Source: Oscillospiraceae bacterium | Lineage (GTDB): Bacteria > Bacillota > Clostridia > Oscillospirales > Oscillospiraceae | Assembly: GCA_902791215.1 (NCBI GenBank) | Contig: CADAUZ010000010.1 | Location: 1 to 64,000 of the forward strand | Direction of reading: 5' to 3' | Length of the DNA: 64,000 nt | Part shown: positions 1-6,800 of the stretch, piece after piece | Numbering within the stretch: the first letter of the stretch is position 1 | How the letters are laid out: each line of letters starts with the position of its first letter | Made by a program: the position numbers and the translations under genes | The notes under the pieces: model-generated | The model's database searches: none | The model's input: only the letters and a program-made list of their open reading frames with translations | Told to the model about the DNA's origin: nothing

Positions 1-81
1 TACGGGTGCCCCGACAGCCACATCGTTCAAAACCTCGCTGTAGTTGCGAAGATCAGAAATCGGTTTGATGTTTGGCATCAT
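1..81 (-). CDS. Type II antitoxin, Phd/YefM-like, N-terminal part only
   Basis: Only the first 27 codons lie in the window; the gene runs off its left edge. The visible start reads MMPNIKPISDLRNYSEVLND, followed by VAVGAPV. The I-x-P-I-S-D-L-R-N pattern followed by a short helix and a 'G-x-P-V' strand is typical of the DNA-binding N-terminus of Phd/YefM antitoxins, which repress their own operon and neutralise a toxin, often a RelE/ParE-type ribonuclease or gyrase poison. Two adjacent ATG codons are possible starts; AAGGAG lies 6 nt before the first and 9 nt before the second. A very good promoter lies just upstream. No toxin is visible, so it would be beyond the edge. Confidence 0.72.
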   Translation of the reverse strand, partial: MMPNIKPISDLRNYSEVLNDVAVGAPV

Positions 82-102
82 GCTCAACTCCTTCCCAAAC
101 TC

Positions 103-131
103 AGTATATCCAAAACAGCTGTAAAATTCAA
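103..131 (-). promoter_or_regulatory. Sigma-A promoter of the antitoxin gene
   Basis: On the minus strand a -35 TTGAAT (126..131) and a -10 TATACT (103..108) are separated by exactly 17 bp and sit about 20 bp before the antitoxin start. Confidence 0.75.
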
Positions 132-378
132 CATCAAATTTTACACAGCATGTCTTTTTTCAGAAGGTCTTTTGCAGCGACGCACAAGAAGGCTGTTTTT
201 TTACTCTGATTTTCATAACTATTGGCTGATATAAGCCGTTGAAAATACTGTAAAATGGCCTGAACGAAAACCCATTTTCTGGGATCCTGCTCTGGAGCGA
301 TTGGCGCATTCAAAACCGTTCCTTTGTTCGCTTGTCTGTTTCCTATTGCCTGATTTGCCCAACAAGGGGAAAAACGAA
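132..378. other. Gene-free AT-richer stretch
   Basis: This stretch lies between the antitoxin promoter and the terminator of the DUF6809 remnant. It contains open frames in both directions, but they have no recognisable family, no good ribosome site and overlap the antitoxin promoter. I see no gene or RNA here; it is probably mobile-element flank. Confidence 0.4.
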
Positions 379-421
379 AGAAGTCAGGGACAGAAGTGTT
401 GCCTTGCCGTCCCTGACTTCG
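379..421 (-). terminator. Intrinsic terminator after the TnpV/DUF6809 pair
   Basis: There is a perfect 12-bp stem (380..391 with 409..420) and a 17-nt loop. On the minus strand the stem is followed by a T-rich run (TTTCGTTTT). Confidence 0.75.
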
Positions 422-429
422 TGTTGATA

Positions 430-712
430 TTAGATTTCTTTCATCGTGCTGTCCATCAGCACATCCATCATGATCTTTGCGCCGAGCCTGAATGCATAAC
501 AAAAGGTTTCACAATCTGTCAGAACGTTGACCTCACGTTGCGCGGTCATGTAGGCTTCAAACTGCTCTTTCTGCTTCTCTGTGAGTGTGCCGATCAGAGC
601 GTCACCGGCTTTCACGACATCGTTCAACGCCTTGGCGTATTGGCTGCCCTTTTTTGAACCCGCGCTCGCTGGGATGGATGTCGCCCAAATAAAGATTTTC
701 GAGAACTTGCAT
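430..712 (-). pseudogene. DUF6809 family protein, frameshifted
   Basis: This is a small protein of unknown function that commonly accompanies TnpV in clostridial mobile elements. The body reads GSQYAKALNDVVKAGDALIG and ends ...MMDVLMDSTMKEI, matching DUF6809. The expected family N-terminus (MQVLENLYLGDIHPSERGF) is present, but in another frame, starting at 712 with GGGGAGG 8 nt upstream. The two frames meet in a run of six A at about 653..658. Removing one A would give ...GFKKGSQYAK..., a continuous protein of about 93 residues. An in-frame ATG at 720 yields an intact 96-residue frame, but its N-terminus does not look like the family and it overlaps the ribosome site. This could be a real inactivating insertion, slippage control or a sequencing error in a homopolymer. 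Confidence 0.7.
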
Positions 713-727
713 TTCGGCATCCTCCCC

Positions 728-1102
728 TCAGCAACAGACGAGTTCGCTTAACACGATCTCTTCCGCACGGTTATGGATGCTGCTCATGCATCGTACCCAC
801 GCCATTTGATCTGCCGCTTTGAGTGCTTCGGTTGCGCCTTCCTGTTGGGCCATCTGCTGGGTGAGCAGTTCTATCCGTTCTTTGCAGGCGCAGTCAATCT
901 CGCTCAGGTGCTGAAACAGGTTGCCGGAAAGGAGCATCGTGTTGAAGAGGATCGGGCGCTGCTCTTTCAGATAGCGTTTGCGTATCCTGCCATACTTCCC
1001 AATGGGTTCGCATTCTTCAACATCAAGATCAGGGAGCAAAAAGTCGCCCGCCTGTGTATAGGTTCCACCAATTTGTTCAAAAAGAGTTCTGTTTGTTTTC
1101 AT
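728..1102 (-). CDS. tnpV: TnpV family transposon-associated protein
   Basis: This 124-residue protein begins MKTNRTLFEQIGGTYTQAGD and contains 'LLPDL', 'PIGKYGRIRKRYLKEQRP' and a C-terminal 'NRAEEIVLSELV'. These are hallmarks of the TnpV family found in conjugative and mobilisable elements of Firmicutes. The biochemical role is not known. The start is supported by GGAGAG 7 nt upstream. Its stop lies 16 nt from the start of the DUF6809 remnant, and both share the terminator at 379..421, so they form one small transcription unit. The rest of the mobile element (recombinase, rolling-circle replication gene) is not visible, which suggests a decayed remnant. Confidence 0.85.
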   Translation of the reverse strand: MKTNRTLFEQIGGTYTQAGDFLLPDLDVEECEPIGKYGRIRKRYLKEQRPILFNTMLLSGNLFQHLSEIDCACKERIELLTQQMAQQEGATEALKAADQMAWVRCMSSIHNRAEEIVLSELVCC

Positions 1103-1124
1103 GAGTTATCTCTCCATTTTAAGA

Positions 1125-1154
1125 ATTGTACGTATCAAACATACGTTTTTCCAA
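1125..1154 (-). promoter_or_regulatory. Promoter of tnpV with an inverted repeat between -35 and -10
   Basis: On the minus strand there is a TTGGAA (1149..1154) and a TACAAT (1125..1130) with an 18-bp spacer. A perfect 6-bp inverted repeat ACGTAT-N5-ATACGT (1130..1146) fills most of the spacer and is a plausible repressor site. Confidence 0.5.
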
Positions 1155-1291
1155 TCCTTACAGACAGTTACCCAATCATTTTTCAATAAAACTCTCTTAT
1201 TGGTGTCGGCCCAAGCCCCTCCCCTACGCTCGTAAGACTGTGTTTTCGCGAAAAACAGTTATTTTGCAACGCGCCGGTCATTTCTCGCTTT

Positions 1292-1732
1292 TCACTCTAC
1301 CGTGACGATCCCATCCTCGCCGATGGTGACGGTCATGCCGGTCTGCACGTAGTCCAGGAATTCATCGCCCAGAGAGTCGACCACCGGCATGGAGGCGTCG
1401 GTCCACACGTCGCCGAGGATCGCGCCGGAGGCCGCCAGGGAGTCGATGGGCTTGGAGAAGAGCATGCAGGCGGGCTGCTTGCCGATGGCGCAGGCGGTGT
1501 AGAGCACCATGCCGCCGGTCGTGGAGCCGATGGTCATGGGCAGGCACAGGGCCTTTCCGAGCATGGGCTTTTTGTAGATGTCAGGGTTATTCTGGTCGCC
1601 GCACTTGACCTGCTTGTCCCCGAACATCAGGGCCATCTGGAAGCTCGCCAGGGTGTTGAAGCCGCCATGACTGACCAGGGCCTCGGCCCTGCAGGTGCCG
1701 GGAACGATGACGCGGCCCTTGAACTGCTTCAT
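1292..1732 (-). CDS. Aconitase X small (swivel) subunit, DUF126 family
   Basis: The 146-residue protein matches the aconitase X swivelling domain (DUF126/AcnX_swivel). Diagnostic parts are 'SHGGFNTLASFQ' near the N-terminus, 'GKALCLPMTIGSTTGGMVLY' in the middle, 'GAILGDVWTDASMPVVDSL' and a C-terminal beta strand. The Ser in the IGSTTGG loop belongs to the active site made with the large subunit. The gene starts 4 nt inside the large-subunit gene, so the two are translationally coupled. Characterised AcnX enzymes dehydrate cis-3-hydroxy-L-proline (bacteria) or phosphomevalonate (archaea). The substrate here is not shown, and no proline or hydroxyproline gene sits next to it. Confidence 0.88.
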   Translation of the reverse strand: MKQFKGRVIVPGTCRAEALVSHGGFNTLASFQMALMFGDKQVKCGDQNNPDIYKKPMLGKALCLPMTIGSTTGGMVLYTACAIGKQPACMLFSKPIDSLAASGAILGDVWTDASMPVVDSLGDEFLDYVQTGMTVTIGEDGIVTVE

Positions 1733-3009
1733 TTTGTTCCCTCCTTCCCGGTGATGATGTCGAGGATCTCACCCTCTGTATAGAAGCGGGCGCTGGTGTA
1801 GGTGCGCAGCTTGTTGGAGCAGGTGATGACGGGCTTTTTCTTGCACAGGGGATTGTTCATGTACATGAGCGGACAGATGTAGCTGATGATCACGCCGAGA
1901 CTGCGAAGTCTTGCCGCAATGGTGCCCTTTTCCGCCTCACGGATGACGGCGGGGGAGGCGGTGAAGACGGTCGGCACCGTGATGCGCTGCAGGCCGCGCT
2001 CCCTGAGCTTTTCGGTGATCCTTTCGCACCAGTCCTCCATCTGCGTGAGGCTCAGGTGCGGGCAGCCCACGAAGCACAGGGCCGGGGCGGCGTCGGGGTT
2101 TTTCCACACGATGGGGTAGCTTGCCTTGACGCGCGTAAGCTCCTCATCGTCGATGACGTAGACCTGCGCGCCCTCTTTGATCAGCGCCTCGCCCTGTTCC
2201 TTCGCCTCGGGGGTCAGGCCCTCGATGTGGTACAGGCCCACCGCGCCATTGGAGGCGGTCGCCGCGCCGAAGTCCTTGAGGTAGGAGCAGGCCTCCTCGT
2301 TGAGCTCGGTGCCGAGCCATTGGTCAAGCCCCTTGACGTAGGGAACCTCCTCCATGACCTTCATGCCGATGGCGGAGCCGAGAAGCTGCGCCTCGGGTTT
2401 TTCTTTGCATTTGACTTCGATGACCCAGGTCGCCTTGCGCCCCTCGTCGGTCAGCAGGCCGAACTCGGGCACAAAGCCCGCCACCGAGCCCATGAGCTCG
2501 ATGATACCGGAGTTGCGGTTGCACCTTGCGCCGAGGACGGAGTTTGCGTACACGACGGCGGAGGACTCGGCCCAGCTCAGCACGTCGCCCTTTTCGGGCT
2601 TGTTTCCGACCTGGTCGAGATAGCAGGTGCAGGTGTAGTCCTCGTCCTTCGTGATGCCGAGTTTCTTGAGCTGCTGCTCGTACTTTTCCTGATGGGTGTA
2701 CATGATTTTTTTGAACACGATGTCCTCCAGAAGGCTCGAGGGCACCGCCGGGTCGATGGGGCGGGGGTCTGCGGTGAACTTCTGTCCGGACGTAAGGCCC
2801 GCCGCGATGAGCTGATCGTAGAGATCATAGACCGGCTGGATGGCCTTGAGACCGAAGGAGATCACCGTGTGGCCGCATTTGCTTGTGATGGGGACCATGC
2901 GCTCGGCGCCGAAGGCGTCGCCGTACATGACAAGGGTCTTGACGACCTTGGCCATGGTTTCGCCCTGCGCGCCGTCGAGCATGGCCTGCTGTTCAGGTGT
3001 CAGTTTCAA
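1729..3009 (-). CDS. Aconitase X catalytic (large) subunit, DUF521 family
   Basis: The 426-residue protein aligns with the AcnX catalytic domain. It opens with 'LTPEQQAMLDGAQGETMAKVVKTLV', then shows 'CGHTVISFGL', 'ESSAVVYANSVLGARCNRNSG' and 'CFVGCPHLS'. The cysteines in these blocks are candidates for the iron-sulfur ligands known in this family. It would form a cytoplasmic two-chain hydro-lyase with the overlapping small subunit. The start is TTG at 3009, with AAGGA 9 nt upstream; no ATG in frame fits better. A strong promoter with an overlapping palindrome lies at 3070..3103. The substrate is unknown: cis-3-hydroxyproline dehydratase is the usual bacterial assignment, but its normal partners are absent here. 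Confidence 0.88.
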   Translation of the reverse strand: MKLTPEQQAMLDGAQGETMAKVVKTLVMYGDAFGAERMVPITSKCGHTVISFGLKAIQPVYDLYDQLIAAGLTSGQKFTADPRPIDPAVPSSLLEDIVFKKIMYTHQEKYEQQLKKLGITKDEDYTCTCYLDQVGNKPEKGDVLSWAESSAVVYANSVLGARCNRNSGIIELMGSVAGFVPEFGLLTDEGRKATWVIEVKCKEKPEAQLLGSAIGMKVMEEVPYVKGLDQWLGTELNEEACSYLKDFGAATASNGAVGLYHIEGLTPEAKEQGEALIKEGAQVYVIDDEELTRVKASYPIVWKNPDAAPALCFVGCPHLSLTQMEDWCERITEKLRERGLQRITVPTVFTASPAVIREAEKGTIAARLRSLGVIISYICPLMYMNNPLCKKKPVITCSNKLRTYTSARFYTEGEILDIITGKEGTK

Positions 3010-3069
3010 ACGATCACATCCTTAATAAGAAATATCAGGCTTCAAGTATCAGGCTTCCGAACTTCTTTG

Positions 3070-3103
3070 CTGTTATTTTAACAGTATGGAGCCGGAAAGT
3101 CAA
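3070..3103 (-). promoter_or_regulatory. AcnX promoter with palindromic operator
   Basis: The minus strand carries TTGACT (3098..3103), a 17-bp spacer and TAAAAT (3075..3080). A palindrome CTGTTA-N3-TAACAG (3070..3084) covers the -10 box and is a candidate repressor site. Confidence 0.7.
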
Positions 3104-3130
3104 ACAGAGCGTGCTGCCTTACGAAAATGA

Positions 3131-3168
3131 AAGGCCCCGGGCGAATATGTACACATTCGCCCGAGGCT
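3131..3168 (-). terminator. Terminator of the secreted-protein operon
   Basis: A 13-bp stem with one mismatch (3134..3146 with 3155..3167) follows the leucine-rich-repeat gene and precedes a T-rich stretch on the minus strand. Confidence 0.65.
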
Positions 3169-3180
3169 GTTTTGCTGATG

Positions 3181-3690
3181 TTATCCCAGCGGGACAAAGG
3201 GGAGAACCGCGGTGGGCAGCTCCGTGAGGACAAGGGGTGCCGTCGCGCCGAAGGTGGCCGCGAAGGGGAGGCCGTTTGCCTCGGCGAAGCGCTGGGCCTC
3301 AGAGCCGGCGGGACCGAAAACCGTCACGCTGCCGCAGCCGGCAAGGGCGGAATCGTCGATGCTCGTCACCGTTTCGGGGATGGAGATCGCCAGGAGATTC
3401 GGGCAGTCTGCAAAGGCGCGGGGCCCGATGGCGCCCACATTCCAGGAGACCTCAACGCGCTGGGCGCTGATGCCCGCGAAGGCCTCCTCCTCAATGGTGA
3501 GAAGCCCGGCGGGGAGCGTGAAATCCGCCGTTCCGAAGCTCACGTCCGCTAAGCTGGCCTTCGGGCTCACGACGACGATGCTCTCGCCGTCGGCGATGAT
3601 GACCTCGACCTCCACGCCCTCCTCGGCCCAGGCGGAGGCGCCCAGGCTCAGGAGCAGCGCGAGGAGAAGAAGGATACAGAGTTTTTTCAT
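3181..3690 (-). CDS. Small secreted leucine-rich-repeat protein (BspA/LRR_5 type)
   Basis: The protein has 169 residues counting from the Met of MKKLCILLLLALLLSLGASA, which is a clear signal peptide ending near AWA. This start is preferred because GGAGG lies 8 nt upstream; the open frame extends further but lacks a ribosome site. The mature part holds about two BspA-type repeats ('TIEEEAFAGI', 'IGPRAFADCPNLLAISIPETVTSIDDSALAGC') and a closing strand 'TVFGPAGSEAQRFAEANGLPF', typical of LRR_5 proteins that bind host or environmental surfaces. No lipobox or sorting signal is visible, so it is probably released or held by partners. It is the last gene of an operon with the giant protein and the 40-residue peptide. 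Confidence 0.8.
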   Translation of the reverse strand: MKKLCILLLLALLLSLGASAWAEEGVEVEVIIADGESIVVVSPKASLADVSFGTADFTLPAGLLTIEEEAFAGISAQRVEVSWNVGAIGPRAFADCPNLLAISIPETVTSIDDSALAGCGSVTVFGPAGSEAQRFAEANGLPFAATFGATAPLVLTELPTAVLPFVPLG

Positions 3691-3715
3691 ATTGTCAGCC
3701 TCCATTGTTTCCGTT

Positions 3716-3838
3716 CTAATTTGCATTGTAACATCCGGAACAGGTATTATCGCCGCCGCCGACACAGCCGCTTGTAATGATCACGTCCTCGCTGTCAAAC
3801 TCAATGACTTCCATTTTCGGAGATTCGTAGACTTCCAT
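3716..3838 (-). CDS. 40-residue peptide with a Gly/Cys C-terminus, possible modified-peptide precursor
   Basis: This short gene starts at ATG 3838 with a perfect AAGGAGG 6 nt upstream, 15 nt after the stop of the giant secreted protein, and ends at TAG 3716. It encodes an acidic leader-like half (MEVYESPKMEVIEFDSEDVI) and then a tail of ITSGCVGGGDNTCSGCYNAN with three Cys (25, 33, 36) and GGG. There is no signal peptide. A leader with 'Y-x-x-P-x-M-x-V-I-E-F' followed by a Cys/Gly-rich core resembles small peptides seen widely in Clostridia whose role is unclear, and superficially RiPP precursors. No radical SAM, lanthipeptide or other maturase is nearby, so a RiPP role is only a suggestion. 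Coding is well supported; function is unknown. Confidence 0.7.
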   Translation of the reverse strand: MEVYESPKMEVIEFDSEDVIITSGCVGGGDNTCSGCYNAN

Positions 3839-3852
3839 TTGTTTCCTCCTTC

Positions 3853-6800
3853 TTAACTGTCAAGGTGGTTTCTGACCGCGGCGTAGAGGTGATACAGCGA
3901 GGTAAAGGCCAGGCGCGTATCCGTCTGCGCGCTCGGGTCTGCCAGCAGGGAATCGGCATAGGACAGGCAGGAGGTGTAGATATCGTAGACGATCCTGTCG
4001 TCCGCGGTGAACACCACATGGTATGCCTTGCCCAGGTTTCCTGCGCTGACGCCGGGGATCTCGATCTGGTAGACGTTGCCGCCCCGGTCGGTCACGGGCC
4101 ATTCCTGCCCGTCTACGGTCACGGAATAGGACGCGGGGGTGCTGTTGAGATACAGGCGGATGCCCATGGCCGTGGTGGAATCGAGCTTCAGGTAATAGCG
4201 CATGGAGTCCACAAGCGAGGCGTCATAGGCTTCCGGGCCCCACTGGCGGCGGAAATCGGACAGATCCCGGAGCGGGGTGAGCTCGGAGGCGGCGGGCATC
4301 TCGGCATAGCCGCCCTCGCCGATGATGAAGTGATTGATCCGGGCCAGATACGCCTGCATGTAATGACCGTAGTTCTGGATGGCATCGATCAGCTCGCCGT
4401 AGCGCGAGCTGAGGTTGCGCGTGTCGTCCAGGTACTGCTTGATGGAATAGGTGGTGCGCGCGAGACCTTCGCCGCCGTAGTGGAAGACGGCGTTGACGGG
4501 CTCCGCCATCTCGATGGAGGTGATGGGGCAGGTGAAGAGATAGAGACTGCTGCCCATGGCCTCCGCCTCGGAGAGCTTCACGGTGACCACTCTGCCGTGG
4601 ATGACGAAGCTCATGTAGGGCTCCTCGTAACCGGAGCCGAGGCCGAAGGTCTGGTTGAAGGTCTCGGGCACCCGGACATAGAAGCGCAGGCCGATCACGC
4701 CGTCGAGCCGGAGATCGGCGCCGATGATGGCGGACTGGGCGAACACCACGGATACCGTGACATCCGCATTGGGCATGTTGAAGGTATAGACATCGTCCAG
4801 ACCCCGGAAGACGGGGACGGACTCCTCGCCCGCCTTGACGATCACGGCGCTGGTGACGTAGTTTGCCAGGGGCTTTGTGGTGAGAGTGACGGTCTCGCCC
4901 GGCAGAGCGCGGTCCTTGTCCGTTTCGACCGTGCCGGAGCCGGCTGTGGACAGGAGCACGTTGTGCTTGCCGGTGAGCTCGGCGATGACGGGGCCGCACC
5001 ATTCGTTGATGCTCTCGTAGTTGGCGTCGCCGCTGACCTTGTACCAGATCTCATAGATACCGGCGTCGGTCTTCCTGGGGGCGCTGGAGGTGACGTTGAG
5101 CTTGTCGAGGCTGCACCAGACCTTGATAAAGCTGCCCTCCCGGGTGGTGATGTCCACGAGGTTGCGGAATTCGCCGGTGGCGATCCCGGTATAGGGCGTG
5201 ATGGTGTAGTCCTCGCCCAGCACGGGAACCTTCTTGCTGATCGTGAAGTCCACCAGGATATCCCGTTCATTGACGTAGTCGGGGTGAGAGAAGTGGGCCT
5301 TCATGGTGTAGTCGCCCGCCTCGATGGGGACCTGACTGGTGAATTCCGAGTCGTGCGCGCCGCGCGGCGCGTAGGTATAGACAACGGGAATGCTGTGGGG
5401 GTTGTTGACGATGGTGGGCTCGCTGGGAGTATCGGAATAGACCCAGTTGTCAATGAAGACCTTCGTATCCTTGAGGGCCTCGTTGATATCGCCGAGAATC
5501 CGGATCGTGACGGGGGCGCCGTAGGGGACGGATGCGCAGCTATCCTCATTATGGCTCTGCAAGCGGTAGAAGACCTGATAGCGGCCGGGCTCCACAGCCA
5601 TCGGGGGCTCGGAGAGCTCGTTTTCCGTGTCGTCCAGGCTGTAATAGACATCCACGCCGGAACGCGGGGTGATGACGGGATTGACGATCAGGGGCTGGGG
5701 CTCGCCGGTGGCTTGGAGTTCCGTAACGGGGAAGCTGATATTGGCGGTAGCCATGTGGATCGTCGGCTCCAGCTCACGGGGCCCATCGAGAATTGTATTG
5801 GAGGACTTGTCGAAGAGCGCGTAATAATACTGATACTCGCCCGCATTTATCCGTGTGGGAATCTTTGAGGTGTAATGTTCCTCGCCGAGCCGGATGGTTG
5901 AGAAGCGGTATTCCTGCCCCAACCCCGCGTAGCCCGGGTAGAACAGCTCCTGCTCCTCGCCGTTGTAGTAAAGATCGAACTTGGATGCAGGGGCATCATA
6001 TTGTGAGGTGATGATCGTTAACGGGTCACTGGGAAGACTGGGGGAGAGATAATCATCGCCCGCGGGGCGGCGTGCGTAGAAGGAATAGGTCGTGTTCGGC
6101 GTCAGACCGTCGAAGACAACTTTATCCGACCCCGACCACACGCCGTCCTCGCCGATGGAGTACTCCAGGCCGTCCTTGGTATTCAGGTAGACCCATGTCG
6201 CATGAACACCCTGGAACCAATAGGTATCGACCGTGGGCGGGTCCGGGGGGGCGGGCTGCTCGGCCTTGGCGATGCCTGCCTCCAGGCAGCGCGCTTCTAT
6301 GTCACCCTCCGCCCGGTACCACACATAGTAGCTTCCGGCGTGCAGGGCGGTGGGGACGGTCTCGGTGAAGAGACTGTCGTCAGGCACGTCTCTGTCATTT
6401 GTGCCGAGGGCGTAGAGCATGCGCCCTTCATACGTCTGACCGGCCTCCACAAGGGCCTGCTCCTCGCCGTTGAAGGTCAGGCTTCTCGCCTTGGGCGCAA
6501 CCTTGATGCTGCCGTCCTCCGTGGTGTAGATGTAGGCAAGATCGCTGTAGGCGCTGCGGTTGTAATCATCGGTCTCGGCGTACCGCTGCTGGAACGAGTA
6601 CCGCGTGTTCGGCCTGAGCCCGGTAAAGACGGGGCTTGCCTGCCACGCGCCGCCGAACATGCGGTATTCGCCGTCCTCAATGGGGGCGAGGGTGATGGTG
6701 AGGTCGGTCACCTTCTCGGCGGTGGGGGCCGCAGGTGTCGGGTGATCGGCCTTTGCCACGGTCACAAGCAGCGGGCCATAGACTGCGGAATCCGGGTAAG

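Noticed and set aside
134-502. 122-codon minus-strand open frame
   Set aside because: No family, covers a terminator and runs up to the antitoxin promoter, no ribosome site.
1235-1265. Terminator after the aconitase X operon
   Set aside because: A hairpin around TTTTCGCGAAAA is present but no T-run follows it on the minus strand.
3716-3838. SCIFF-type or other defined RiPP precursor
   Set aside because: Cys spacing does not fit SCIFF and no radical SAM or other maturase gene is nearby.
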